Part shown: positions 7,852 to 16,577 of the stretch, one piece after another
How positions within the stretch are numbered: position 1 is the first letter of the stretch
How the letters are laid out: each line of letters starts with the position of its first letter
NCBI RefSeq assembly: GCF_042681825.1
Contig: NZ_JBHUGH010000010.1
Span: 62,001 to 126,000, forward strand
Length of the DNA: 64,000 nt
Origin: Halodurantibacterium flavum
GTDB taxonomy: Bacteria; Pseudomonadota; Alphaproteobacteria; Rhodobacterales; Rhodobacteraceae
Direction: 5' to 3'
Translations under genes and position numbers: made by a program
The notes under the pieces: model-generated
What the model saw: the letters and a program-made list of their open reading frames with translations, nothing else
Told to the model about the DNA's origin: nothing
The model's database searches: none

Positions 7852-9240
7852 ATGGACCCCGTTCTGATTGGCGAGATCCTCGCCGGCCTCATGTTCCTTG
7901 GCGTCATCGGGATGCTGATGCTGGGCTTTCCGGTGGCCTTCACTCTTGGGGGCACGTCGCTTCTGTTCGCGCTGATCGGGATGCAGTTCGGCGTATTCGA
8001 TCCCTCGAACTTCGGCGCGCTGGCGGGGCGCTTCATCGGCTACATGACGAACGAGGTGCTGGTCGCCGTGCCGCTCTTCATCTTCATGGGGGTGATGCTG
8101 GAACGATCCCGGATCGCGGAACAGCTGCTCATGTCGATGGGCAAGCTCTTCGGCAACATGCGCGGGGGGCTTGGAATTTCGGTGATCGTCGTCGGGGCGT
8201 TGCTGGCGGCCTCCACCGGAGTGGTCGGCGCGACAGTCGTGACGATGGGCCTGATCTCGCTGCCCGCGATGCTGCGGGCGGGCTACAAGCCCACGCTCGC
8301 CTCGGGCGTGATCTGCGCCAGCGGCACGCTGGGCCAGATCATCCCGCCCTCGACCGTGCTGATCTTCATGGGCGACATGATCGGCGGCATTCACGCGCAG
8401 GTCCAGATGGCGCAGGGCAACTTTGCCCCCCAGACCGTGTCGGTGGGCAACCTCTTTGCGGGCGCGTTTTTCCCGGGGCTTCTGCTGGTGGGGCTGTACC
8501 TCGCCTATGTCCTGTTCAAGGCCTGGACCGACCCCGAAAGCTGCCCCGCAACGCCCGTCCCGCCCGAGGAACGCGCGGGTCTCTGGCGCGAGCTGGTGAC
8601 AGCCTTCATCCCGCCGCTGGCGCTGATCGTCGCGGTGCTCGGCTCGATCCTCGGCGGTATCGCCACCCCGACCGAAGCCGCTTCGGTGGGCGCGGTCGGC
8701 GCGACCATCCTTGCCGCACTGCGCTGGCGGCTGTCATGGCGGGTGCTCAAGGAAACGGTGATTTCGACGGCGGCGATCACCTCGATGATCTTCGTCATCC
8801 TGTTCGGGGCCTCGATCTTTGCGATCGTGTTCCGGCAGATGGGCGGCGACAACCTTGTGCACGAATTCCTGTCGAACCTGCCGGGCGGGGCGACGGGGGC
8901 AATGATCGTCGTCATGCTGATCATGTTCGTGCTGGGCTTCATCCTCGACACGTTCGAGATCATCTTCATCGTGATCCCGATCACCGCGCCGATCCTTCTG
9001 GCGCTTGGGGTGGACCCGGTCTGGCTGGGCGTGATGGTGGGCGTGAACCTCCAGACCTCGTTCCTGACGCCGCCCTTCGGCTTCTCGCTCTTCTATCTGC
9101 GGGGGGTAGCGCCGAACTCAGTCTCGACCGCGATGATCTACAAGGGCGCGATTCCGTTCGTGCTGCTCCAGATCCTCGCCATCGCGCTTCTGTTCATATT
9201 CCCCGGCATCGTGACGTGGTTGCCATCGGTTCTTTACTGA
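7852..9240 (+). CDS. TRAP transporter large permease (DctM family)
   Basis: Ion-coupled transport subunit of the TRAP system. 462 residues, strongly hydrophobic, with about 12 predicted membrane spans. Typical segments are LGFPVAFTLGG near the N-terminus, SGTLGQIIPPSTVLI in the first half, ATPTEAASVGAVGA in the middle and NLQTSFLTPPFGFSLFYLRG near the C-terminus. The spacing of 4 bases to DctQ indicates one transcript. The stop is followed by a strong hairpin terminator shared with the convergent binding-protein gene. Substrate: see dctP-type gene. Confidence 0.93.
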   Translation: MDPVLIGEILAGLMFLGVIGMLMLGFPVAFTLGGTSLLFALIGMQFGVFDPSNFGALAGRFIGYMTNEVLVAVPLFIFMGVMLERSRIAEQLLMSMGKLFGNMRGGLGISVIVVGALLAASTGVVGATVVTMGLISLPAMLRAGYKPTLASGVICASGTLGQIIPPSTVLIFMGDMIGGIHAQVQMAQGNFAPQTVSVGNLFAGAFFPGLLLVGLYLAYVLFKAWTDPESCPATPVPPEERAGLWRELVTAFIPPLALIVAVLGSILGGIATPTEAASVGAVGATILAALRWRLSWRVLKETVISTAAITSMIFVILFGASIFAIVFRQMGGDNLVHEFLSNLPGGATGAMIVVMLIMFVLGFILDTFEIIFIVIPITAPILLALGVDPVWLGVMVGVNLQTSFLTPPFGFSLFYLRGVAPNSVSTAMIYKGAIPFVLLQILAIALLFIFPGIVTWLPSVLY

Positions 9241-9253
9241 ACCGGACATGAAA

Positions 9254-9281
9254 AAAGGCCCGGATCGCTCCGGGCCTTTTC
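9254..9281. terminator. Bidirectional intrinsic terminator
   Basis: AAAAGGCCCGGA (9254-9265) and TCCGGGCCTTTT (9270-9281) form a 12-bp perfect stem with loop TCGC. T-tracts are present on both strands. It serves the TRAP permease genes and the convergent binding-protein gene. Confidence 0.92.
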
Positions 9282-9297
9282 CTTGGATGCGTTCCGA

Positions 9298-10395
9298 TCA
9301 GAACGTGACGTATCTTTCGCGCGCGCGCAGGAAGCCGAGATCGGTGCCTTCCGTCCGCGTCCGCATGATATTGACGGCCGAAACAAAGCTCTCGGCGGTT
9401 TTCTTGGTCAGTTCGTCGCCGCCTTCGCGGATCTCGGTCAACAGCTCCATCGAGGCCTGTGCGGCAGCTTCCATGATGCTTTCCGGGAATTCGGCATGGG
9501 TGATGACGCCATGGTCATTCACCAGCGTCGCCAGCGCGCGCGGATCGTTGGCATAGAAGTCCGAGGCGACCTGATCGTATTCCGCCTGACAGACGTCGCG
9601 CACGATGGTCTGCAGGTTCTCGGGCAGCGCCTGGAACTTGGCCTTGTCCACCACAAGCTCGGTCGCAAGGCCCGGCTCGATGAAGCTCGACGTATAGTAA
9701 TGCTTGCAGATCTGATGAAAGCCGAGCGCGAGGTCATTGTAGGGGCCGACGAATTCGGCCGCATCCAGCGCACCCGACTGCAGCGCGGCAAAGATCTCGC
9801 CGCCGGCGAGGTTCGTGACGCTGGCGCCCATCTTCTGCCAGACCTGCCCGCCGAGACCCGGCGTGCGGAAGCGCATCCCCTGGATGTCCTCGATCCCGGT
9901 CAGTTCGTTCTTGAACCAGCCGCCGGCCTGCGTGCCGGTGTCGCCCGAAAGGAAGCCCTGCAGGCCGAACTGGTCGTAGATCTCGTCCCAGATTTCCTGA
10001 CCGCCCATGTAGCGCACCCAGGCCGCGAGCTCGCGCGAGGTCATGCCGAAGGGCACGCCGGTAAAGAACGAGAGGCCGACCGATTTGTTCTGCCAGTAAT
10101 AGGCAGCGCCGTGGCTCATTTCCGCGGTCTGGTCGATCACTGCGTCAAGGGCCTGCAGCGGCGGAACCATCTCGCCGGCGGAAAAGACCTGAACCGTCAG
10201 CGCGCCGTCGGTGGCCGCCGTGATCCGGTCGCCCAGACGCTGCGCGCCTACGCCGAGGCCGGGAAAGTTGCGCGGCCAGGTCGTGACCATGCGCCAGGTG
10301 ATGCGGCCCTGCGCGATGGCGGGCGCGGCAAGTGTGGTCGCTGCGGCGGCGGTGCCACCCAGCGCGGATGTTCTGAGAAATGAGCGTCTGTCCAT
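9298..10395 (-). CDS. TRAP transporter substrate-binding protein, TakP-like
   Basis: Periplasmic solute receptor of a TRAP system. The 365-residue precursor starts at MDRRSFLRTS (10395), preceded by GGGAGGAAA; the twin-arginine motif and APAIAQ cleavage region mark a Tat signal. The mature protein follows the 2-oxo-acid receptor TakP: FSAGEMVPPLQALDAV, GGWFKNEL, MRFRTPGLGGQVW with the carboxylate-binding arginine, and AAEFVGPYND, where TakP as I recall it has Trp in place of Phe. A ligand of the 2-oxo acid or lactate type is therefore likely but not proven. The gene converges on the DctQM genes instead of preceding them. No second permease pair lies nearby. Confidence 0.88.
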   Translation of the reverse strand: MDRRSFLRTSALGGTAAAATTLAAPAIAQGRITWRMVTTWPRNFPGLGVGAQRLGDRITAATDGALTVQVFSAGEMVPPLQALDAVIDQTAEMSHGAAYYWQNKSVGLSFFTGVPFGMTSRELAAWVRYMGGQEIWDEIYDQFGLQGFLSGDTGTQAGGWFKNELTGIEDIQGMRFRTPGLGGQVWQKMGASVTNLAGGEIFAALQSGALDAAEFVGPYNDLALGFHQICKHYYTSSFIEPGLATELVVDKAKFQALPENLQTIVRDVCQAEYDQVASDFYANDPRALATLVNDHGVITHAEFPESIMEAAAQASMELLTEIREGGDELTKKTAESFVSAVNIMRTRTEGTDLGFLRARERYVTF

Positions 10396-10610
10396 GCGTT
10401 TCCTCCCGGAGTTTCCGCCGTTTAATCGGCGGCTGCGCGAGCCTAGCCGACCCGTTTGCATCGCGCTAGCGGTAAGGTGCAGCGGATTGTCGCCGTGCCG
10501 GCTTTTTACGATGCTGCAATGCAGCAATGGCATGGCGGCCTTTCCGCTTTGTCGGATGAAAGCGCGGTGCGACGGACGCATATCAGTTCCGAATGAACAG
10601 GAGACCGAAG

Positions 10611-10805
10611 ATGCAGGCGCAATCCGCACACGCCATCGCGGCAGAGGCCGCACCCAAAAGCCAGACGGCAGAGGCCGCGCGCAAGGCGATTGAAGATACG
10701 GGCTTTGCCTATTTCACCCGGGCAGAAAAGCAGGCGGAAACTGCGGGCGCACGCCGCCCGGCACCGCTGGAAGAGATGTATGAATATTACAGCCACGCCG
10801 CCTGA
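10611..10805 (+). CDS. Small conserved-type hypothetical protein (64 aa)
   Basis: Acidic-to-neutral 64-residue soluble protein without signal peptide or membrane span. It has an alanine-rich N-terminus, then AARKAIEDTGFAYFTRAEKQ and a C-terminal PLEEMYEYYSHAA. Start at 10611 is supported by AGGAGA a few bases upstream; an ATG at 10593 lies before that site. A strong hairpin terminator follows, which argues for a genuine single-gene unit. It is divergent from the TRAP receptor gene. I know of no function; proteins with similar C-termini seem familiar from Rhodobacterales genomes. Confidence 0.7.
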   Translation: MQAQSAHAIAAEAAPKSQTAEAARKAIEDTGFAYFTRAEKQAETAGARRPAPLEEMYEYYSHAA

Positions 10806-10852
10806 CGTCAGGGCGTTGCAGTTTCCGGATTTCTGGGCGCCGGCGACCAAAG

Positions 10853-10880
10853 AAAACGCGCCCCGGTGGGGCGCGTTTTT
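10853..10880. terminator. Intrinsic terminator
   Basis: AAAACGCGCCCC (10853-10864) and GGGGCGCGTTTT (10868-10879) form a 12-bp stem with a 3-base loop and a T-tract. It lies between the 64-residue gene and the convergent 106-residue gene and can serve both. Confidence 0.92.
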
Positions 10881-10911
10881 CACATCCGCAAACCTCGGGA
10901 TCAGGGAGTGA

Positions 10912-11232
10912 TCAGGCTGCGGCGGCTTCTTCCAGTGCGTGGCGGCGTTCGCTCTCTTCGCGGGACAGCGCGACCGAGGTGCGCACACCCTTGGAGACAA
11001 ACTCCATAAGACCCTTCACGACCCGCTCATTCGGGTCGATGCCGGCGCAGGACAGCACTTCGCGGCCATCGCGCGACCGGGCCCAGCGGGCGATCTGCTC
11101 GGGGCCGTTGCCGTATTTCCTGTCATCCGCAATCGCATCGTCCAGCGCGGCCAGCACGACAGCCGCAAACAATTTGCGCGACCGCTGACCCTGTTCGTAG
11201 TTGAATGCGGTGCCGTCAACGAAATCGACCAT
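10912..11232 (-). CDS. Conserved-type hypothetical protein, probably DUF6280
   Basis: 106 residues, soluble, mostly helical. Notable segments are FVDGTAFNYEQGQRSRKLFA at the N-terminus, the ALDDAIADDRKYGNGPEQIARW core, EVLSCAGIDPNERVV and a C-terminal KGVRTSVALSREE. I recall near-identical short proteins in Rhodobacterales annotated as DUF6280; this name is from memory. Start at 11232 has AAGGA about 8 bases upstream. It stands alone, bounded by a terminator downstream. Function unknown. Confidence 0.8.
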   Translation of the reverse strand: MVDFVDGTAFNYEQGQRSRKLFAAVVLAALDDAIADDRKYGNGPEQIARWARSRDGREVLSCAGIDPNERVVKGLMEFVSKGVRTSVALSREESERRHALEEAAAA

Positions 11233-11441
11233 GATGTCGTCCTTTTATTCTTGCTCTTGCGTTTTCTGGCGTCCGGCGTGTCTAGGCTGTTGGCATCCGA
11301 TTCGATATGGCCCCCACCGCATGTCTGCCATGCGCTTGATGCATGGCTTGGCGGCGATCATACCGTATATTGTTGCCCGACCCGGGAACGCCCGTCGCTA
11401 TATAGGGGGGTGCCTTGGCCGATCAACCTTTCATGAAGACT

Positions 11442-12200
11442 TTATGGAGGCGTCAGTCTTACCTCGGCTCCACCGGCGGTCAGCACCCCGTCGGCCCGGT
11501 TGAACCGAAGATAGGCGATGGCCCTGTCGCCCGCGCGGGTATGCAGCCGCCCCACGGGCCGCCCATCGGAGAGGATGTCGTCGCCGGGTGAGGCAGGGCC
11601 CAGGACCTCGACCTGCACCAGACCCTTTCGCAATTCGGTCTTGTGCTTCATCCGGGCCGTGACCTCCTGGCCCACATAGCAGCCCTTGCGGAAATCGACG
11701 CCGCCCATCCGCTCGAACCCGCATTCGAGGATATAGCTCTCCTCGGGTTGAAGCTCGGCGCCGGTTTCGGGGATCAGGTGTTCGACCCGGATCGCGTCCC
11801 AGTCGATCGCGGGCGAGGTTCCCGGCTCCTCCGCATAGCGCCGCCAACCCAGCGCGGGATGACGCGGATCGGGCAGGGCATCGGCGGGCGGCGCCCCCAG
11901 CCCCCGCTGGACATGCAGGTCGGCGGGTCCGATGGCGACGTCGGACCGCAGGCGATACATCGACAGCCGCCGTATCAGGCTGTCCGCCAGATCCGCCTGA
12001 ACGTCGAGAAGGATCGCATCGCCCGCAGCCACCAGAAAGAAATCCGCAAGGTACTTCCCCTGCGGCGTCAGCAGCGCGGCATAGACCAGCCCGTCGGAAA
12101 GGCGCGCCAGATCGTTGGTCACGAGGTTCTGCAAGAACTCTGTTCGGTCCTTGCCGGTGATCCGAAAGACGCGGCGGTCATTGGCCTCTTCGCCCTGCAT
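11442..12200 (-). CDS. ygfZ: Folate-binding protein YgfZ/IbaG-type (Fe-S repair)
   Basis: Tetrahydrofolate-dependent factor that maintains certain iron-sulfur enzymes, related to the GcvT aminomethyltransferase fold. 252 residues. The diagnostic motif is KGCYVGQEVTARMKHK (about residues 170-185) with its conserved cysteine; the N-terminal FRITGKDRTEFLQNLVTNDL and LLTPQGKYLADFFL are also typical. Start at 12200 is preceded by GGAGGATAT. It lies downstream of the ABC exporter on the same strand (86 bases). Confident. Confidence 0.93.
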   Translation of the reverse strand: MQGEEANDRRVFRITGKDRTEFLQNLVTNDLARLSDGLVYAALLTPQGKYLADFFLVAAGDAILLDVQADLADSLIRRLSMYRLRSDVAIGPADLHVQRGLGAPPADALPDPRHPALGWRRYAEEPGTSPAIDWDAIRVEHLIPETGAELQPEESYILECGFERMGGVDFRKGCYVGQEVTARMKHKTELRKGLVQVEVLGPASPGDDILSDGRPVGRLHTRAGDRAIAYLRFNRADGVLTAGGAEVRLTPP

Positions 12201-12286
12201 GGCATATCCTCCGTGGTGACCCGCCCGATACGGGCAATGGCGATATAGGTGATGGCGGGGTCCATGTCAGCGGCCCCGCCGCCGTA

Positions 12287-14041
12287 TCAGACCTCGGTCT
12301 TGAATTGCAGGCGGTGCAGGTCGGCGTAAAGCCCGCCCTGCCGTATCAGGTCGCCATGCGTACCCTGCTGGACCACCGCACCCCGTTCCATCACGACGAT
12401 CTTGTGCGCATCGCGGACCGTGGACAGCCGATGCGCGATGACAAGGGTCGTGCGCCCGACGCTCAGCCGGTCGAGCGCCGCCTGCACAAGTGCCTCGGAC
12501 TGTGCATCGAGCGCGGATGTCGCCTCATCGAGCAGAAGGATCGGCGCATCCCGCAGAAGCGCGCGTGCGATGGCGACCCGCTGGCGCTGCCCGCCCGAAA
12601 GGGCCGATCCGCGCGGACCCGCAGGTGTGTCGAGGCCCAAAGGCATCAGCGACAGGAATTCGGCCACATGCGCGGCCTCCAGCACCTCTTGCAGGCGGGC
12701 GGGGCTGACATCGGTGCGGCCCATCAGGATGTTGTCGCGGATCGTTTCGTCAAAGAGCGCTGCATCCTGCGATACCACCGAGAATATCCCCCGCAGCCCG
12801 GCCAGATCCATGTCGCGCAGATCGCGCCCGCCGATGCGGATGGCGCCCTGCTGCGGGTCCGCAAGCCGCGTAAGCAGGGTAAAGATCGTGGTCTTGCCCG
12901 CCCCCGATGGGCCGACCAGCGCGGTCGTCTCACCCGCCTCGGCGGTGAAAGTGGTTTCGCGCAGGACCGGATCGACGCCGTAGGAAAAGGTGACATGGTC
13001 GAGCTCGATCCGCGTCTCATTACGGGCGGGCAGGGGCGCGCGGGGCGGCACGGGAGACTGGATCGTCGGCCGGGTGTGCAGGATCGCATACATCCGCTCG
13101 ACGCTCGCCAGCGCGTTCTGAAGCGCGGCGCTGACGCCGCCCAGCCGGCGCAGCGGGTCAAAGACAAGTGCCATCGCGGTAAAGAACGCCATGAACTGCC
13201 CGACCGTCTTTTCGCCGCCGATGATCTGCATCCCGCCATAGGTCAGCACACCGGCGAAACCGATGGCCGCCACGATGTCGATCAGCGCGGGTATCCCGGC
13301 CGAACCTGCCTCGGTCCGCAACTGCGCGCGCACGAACTGGTTGACGCTGTCGCGATAGCGTCCGGCCTCGCGTGCTTCCGACCCCGTCAACTGGATGGTG
13401 CGGATACCGTGAAAGATCTCGTCCAGCCGGGTGGAGTTCTGGGCGGCCACCGCACGCGAGATGCGGCTTGTCTTGCGGACCGCCCGTTGCAGCAGGATCA
13501 CCGGCACGATCAGCAGCGGCGTGCCGACTGCGGCGATCAGCGTCCAGGTCCAGTCTATATAGAGCGTGACCGAGATCAGCGAGATCAGCGCCACCGCATC
13601 GCGCCCGAAGGCCGCGATCACACCCGCAAAGATCTGCCGGATCGCCGCGCTGTCGCCGCGCACGCGTTCGATCAGGTTGCCGGGCGAATGGACCTGAAAG
13701 AACGACTGATCCAGCGTCATGATGTGGCGCAGCAGGTCCGACTGGACCTCGGCCGTCACCCTCTCGCCCAACCAGGACATGAGGATGCGATGCGTCAGGG
13801 CCGCCGAGGCGCGCAGGATGAAGACGCCCGAAATCGCCGCCGCGACCCAATAGACCGCGCCTGTGTCGCCGCCGATGAAGACCTGATCGAACATCGGCTG
13901 CATGAGGTAGGAAAGCGCCCCCAGCATCGCCCCCTCGATCGACATGAGCAGAAGCGCAATCCCCAGCATGGGCATCCGGCGGCGCAGATAGTTGCGCCAC
14001 GCCCAGCCCAGCAGACGGCGTTCGGTGGGCTGGTCGCTCAT
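12287..14041 (-). CDS. MsbA-like ABC exporter (fused permease-ATPase)
   Basis: 584 residues: six predicted membrane spans (about 20-310) and a nucleotide-binding domain (about 340-575). Walker A is GPSGAGKTT, the signature is ALSGGQRQRVAIARALL, Walker B is ILLLDEATSALD, and the H-loop is IAHRLSTV. The length and architecture fit MsbA-type lipid flippases, but multidrug half-exporters look the same. Its start overlaps the stop of the phosphatase gene (ATGA), so the two are translationally coupled. Lipid A or another envelope lipid is the most plausible substrate, as an inference. Confidence 0.9.
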   Translation of the reverse strand: MSDQPTERRLLGWAWRNYLRRRMPMLGIALLLMSIEGAMLGALSYLMQPMFDQVFIGGDTGAVYWVAAAISGVFILRASAALTHRILMSWLGERVTAEVQSDLLRHIMTLDQSFFQVHSPGNLIERVRGDSAAIRQIFAGVIAAFGRDAVALISLISVTLYIDWTWTLIAAVGTPLLIVPVILLQRAVRKTSRISRAVAAQNSTRLDEIFHGIRTIQLTGSEAREAGRYRDSVNQFVRAQLRTEAGSAGIPALIDIVAAIGFAGVLTYGGMQIIGGEKTVGQFMAFFTAMALVFDPLRRLGGVSAALQNALASVERMYAILHTRPTIQSPVPPRAPLPARNETRIELDHVTFSYGVDPVLRETTFTAEAGETTALVGPSGAGKTTIFTLLTRLADPQQGAIRIGGRDLRDMDLAGLRGIFSVVSQDAALFDETIRDNILMGRTDVSPARLQEVLEAAHVAEFLSLMPLGLDTPAGPRGSALSGGQRQRVAIARALLRDAPILLLDEATSALDAQSEALVQAALDRLSVGRTTLVIAHRLSTVRDAHKIVVMERGAVVQQGTHGDLIRQGGLYADLHRLQFKTEV

Positions 14042-14724
14042 CTTGCCTGCCTCTCGCGCCGGTAGGCCGCCGTCAGGGCCGCGGCGTCATAGTCGCGCGC
14101 GATCCAGTCCCGCAGGGATATGCCGCTGCGGGCCTCGGCGGCGCCGTAGGTCCGCAGGAAGAAGTCGAGAATACCCGTTGCCTCGGTCTTGAAATGCATA
14201 TGTTTCCAATGAAGTTCCCGGCGCGCCACCTCGACCGGGCTGCCCGTCATGATGAGATATAGCGCCGCGCCAAAGCCCGACCGGTCGGCGCCGGATTTGC
14301 AATGCATGACAAAGGGCTTTTCGATCTGCTCGAACGTATCGAGAAGCGCAAGCAACTGGTCCCGTTCGGGCAGTTCCGTCGCATACAGCCGCCGGTCGAC
14401 CAGCGTGATGCCGGTGCGGTCGCAGGCGTCCTTTTCAAAGAGGTAGTGGCTCTGATCGCTGGGGCCGCGCAGGTTCAGGATGCTGCGGATGCCGCGCCGG
14501 GCATAACCCTCGATCCGCCCGGGGGAGGGCTGGTTGGCGCGAAAGACGCCGGGGGCGATTTCGCGCGTGTTCTTCCACAGGTAGCGCAGGAAGGCATGGT
14601 CCACCAACTGGAAGACCCACCATGCGCGACGCCGGGCTTCGGGCGTGCTGATGTCGGTGCCCCAGGTCTCGCGGAACCGGCGCTTGGCGGCGCTGATGCG
14701 TTTCTTCAGGGGCAGCTTCGACAA
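14038..14724 (-). CDS. Cys-based protein phosphatase (DSP/PTP superfamily)
   Basis: 228 residues with the HC-x5-R phosphatase loop HCKSGADRS at Cys142, preceded by a WPD-loop region without a clear acidic match in the usual place. SILNLRG near residue 81 and the LLDTFEQIEKPFVM strand are typical of the dual-specificity fold. The first 35 residues are strongly basic. Start uncertain: TTG at 14724 with GAGGGA 7 bases upstream is preferred; a TTG at 14778 would add 18 residues. It overlaps the ABC exporter gene by 4 bases. A lipid phosphatase role linked to the exporter is possible, since this fold includes phospholipid phosphatases, but that is speculation. Confidence 0.82.
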   Translation of the reverse strand: MSKLPLKKRISAAKRRFRETWGTDISTPEARRRAWWVFQLVDHAFLRYLWKNTREIAPGVFRANQPSPGRIEGYARRGIRSILNLRGPSDQSHYLFEKDACDRTGITLVDRRLYATELPERDQLLALLDTFEQIEKPFVMHCKSGADRSGFGAALYLIMTGSPVEVARRELHWKHMHFKTEATGILDFFLRTYGAAEARSGISLRDWIARDYDAAALTAAYRRERQAR

Positions 14725-14882
14725 GAACGTCCCTCGGGTTGCTGCGGCCCATCTAATCGCTAATCCCCCCCGAGGCAAGGAAGCGCCTTTCCCGGCCCCG
14801 TCGCCGCTGATCGATCCGCCGCCGATTGACGCGCCGCACGGCCAGGCATAGGCAATCCCTACAACAGGAGAGAGTAATCATA

Positions 14883-16079
14883 ATGAGCCTTGGCTTCGGT
14901 CGCACTTATCTGGCCATTCCCGGCCCCTCGGTCATGCCTGACCGGGTGCTCAACGCGATGCATCAGCCGGCGCCGAACATCTATGCCGGGCCGCTGCACG
15001 ATCTGGTCGACCGGATCGTGCCGCAGCTCAAGGCCCTGGCCGGCACGCGCCAGCATCTTGCGATCTATATCGCAAACGGGCACGGCGCCTGGGAGGCGGC
15101 GAATGCGAACGTCTTTTCGCGGGGCGATCAGGCGCTGTCGCTGGTGACCGGGCAGTTCGGGATCGGCTGGGCGGATTCGGTGCGGCGCATGGGCGTCGAG
15201 GTGCAGGAAATCGACTTTGGCCGCCGCACACCCGTCGACCCGGCCCGCGTGGCAGAAGCGCTGGCCGCGGACAAGGCGCATGGGATCAAGGCGGTCCTGC
15301 TGACGCATGTGGATACCGCGACTTCGGTCCGGAACGACGTTGCCGCCCTGCGCGCGGCCATCGACGATACAGGGCATCCGGCGCTTTTGATGGTCGACTG
15401 CATCGCGTCGCTTGGCTGCGATCCGTTCCTGATGGACGACTGGGGCGTCGATGTGATGGTGGCGGCCAGCCAGAAAGGTTTGATGACGCCGCCGGGTCTG
15501 GGTTTCGTGTGGTTCAGCGACAAGGCGCTGAAGACCTGCCGCAATGCCGATCTGCGCACGCCTTATTGGGACTGGACGCCGCGCGCCGCGCCGCAGCTCT
15601 TTCACCAGCGGTTCGGGGGCACGGCGCCCACGCATCATCTGCTCGGCCTGGGTGAGGCCCTGCAGATGATCGACGAAGAGGGCCTGCCGGCCGTCTGGGC
15701 GCGGCATGACCGGCTTGCCCGCGCCGTTTGGGCCGCGGTGGATGGCTGGGGGACCGAGGGACGCATCACGCTCAACATCGCCGATCCTGCGCATCGCAGC
15801 CGCGCGGTGACCTCGATCCGGATGCAGGCGCCGGATGCAACCGCCCTGCGCAACTGGACAGAGGCGAAAGCGGGTGTGACGCTTGGGATCGGCCTTGGGA
15901 TGGCGCCGATGGACGACCCGGCCTGGCACGGGTTTTTCCGCATCGGGCATATGGGCCATGTGAACGCCCATATGGTGATGGGCGTTCTGGGGGGGATCGA
16001 GGCGGGGCTGACGGCGCTTGGCATTCCCCGCGGGGAAATTGCGCTCGGCGCTGCCGCAGCCATCATCGCCGAGGCCTGA
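14883..16079 (+). CDS. Class V PLP aminotransferase (alanine/serine-glyoxylate type)
   Basis: 398 residues. AIPGPSVMPDRV near the N-terminus, NGHGAWEAANANVF in the cofactor region, VDCIASLGCDPFLMDDWGVD and the Schiff-base lysine in ASQKGLMTPPG (about K198) place it in the alanine/serine-glyoxylate aminotransferase family. The C-terminal FRIGHMGHVNAHMVMGVLGG is the family's carboxylate-binding segment. Start at 14883 follows AGGAGAGAG. The gene stands alone, divergent from the phosphatase gene. The amino donor cannot be read from the sequence; it is not close to the aspartate-glyoxylate enzyme BhcA. Confidence 0.88.
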   Translation: MSLGFGRTYLAIPGPSVMPDRVLNAMHQPAPNIYAGPLHDLVDRIVPQLKALAGTRQHLAIYIANGHGAWEAANANVFSRGDQALSLVTGQFGIGWADSVRRMGVEVQEIDFGRRTPVDPARVAEALAADKAHGIKAVLLTHVDTATSVRNDVAALRAAIDDTGHPALLMVDCIASLGCDPFLMDDWGVDVMVAASQKGLMTPPGLGFVWFSDKALKTCRNADLRTPYWDWTPRAAPQLFHQRFGGTAPTHHLLGLGEALQMIDEEGLPAVWARHDRLARAVWAAVDGWGTEGRITLNIADPAHRSRAVTSIRMQAPDATALRNWTEAKAGVTLGIGLGMAPMDDPAWHGFFRIGHMGHVNAHMVMGVLGGIEAGLTALGIPRGEIALGAAAAIIAEA

Positions 16080-16113
16080 AGGCCCCGGCTCAGCGTGGCT
16101 CGGCGGCGGCGGC

Positions 16114-16482
16114 TCAGTGGCCGTGGCGCGCCAGCCAGTCGCGCATCAGGGCGATTTCCTCTTCCTGCGCGTCGATGATCCCCTGGGCGAGGGCGCGGAT
16201 CTCCGGGTCCTGCCCGTGCTCCAGCACGACGCGCGCCATGGCCACCGCCCCTTCGTGATGGGCAATCATGCCGCGCACGAAATCCACGTCGGCATCGCCG
16301 CTATAGGCGATGTCCATGTCCTCATGCATCCGCTGGTTGGCGGCGCGGAAGGCGGCGGTCGCATCGGTTTCCGCGACCCCGGGCGTAGCGTGATGGCCAG
16401 CGTGGCCGTCATGGGTCTGCGCAAGCGCCGCGCCGGACAGAAGGCTGAACGCAAGGGCGGCAGCAGTGAAACGGGTTTTCAT
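16114..16482 (-). CDS. DUF305 secreted four-helix protein
   Basis: 122-residue precursor beginning [15 protein letters not shown] with a Sec signal ending at AALAQ. A His-rich N-terminus (HDGHAGHH) precedes the DUF305 core: [32 protein letters not shown] and a C-terminal [11 protein letters not shown]. The paired Met/His residues in MHEDM and HHEGAVAMA are conserved in the family, members of which bind copper. A periplasmic metal-handling role is likely but not shown. Start at 16482 has AGGAG upstream. Converges with the class V aminotransferase. Confidence 0.88.
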   Translation of the reverse strand: MKTRFTAAALAFSLLSGAALAQTHDGHAGHHATPGVAETDATAAFRAANQRMHEDMDIAYSGDADVDFVRGMIAHHEGAVAMARVVLEHGQDPEIRALAQGIIDAQEEEIALMRDWLARHGH

Positions 16483-16577
16483 GAAACACTCCTTCGGTCT
16501 GTGCGGCCAGAGGATGACAGGTTCCAACAGGGGCAAGGAAACTCACGTTTCCGTCACCGGCCGGACTTTGGCGCCCG

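Noticed and set aside
9319..9331. Alternating CGCGCGCG run near the end of the TRAP receptor gene
   Set aside because: Short, inside coding sequence and expected in a GC-rich genome; no Z-DNA or repeat role can be supported.
12305..14065. Long open frame on the plus strand opposite the MsbA-like gene
   Set aside because: It is the mirror of a well-supported ABC exporter gene; its translation is Arg/His/Gln-rich with no family pattern, as are other antisense frames in this GC-rich DNA.
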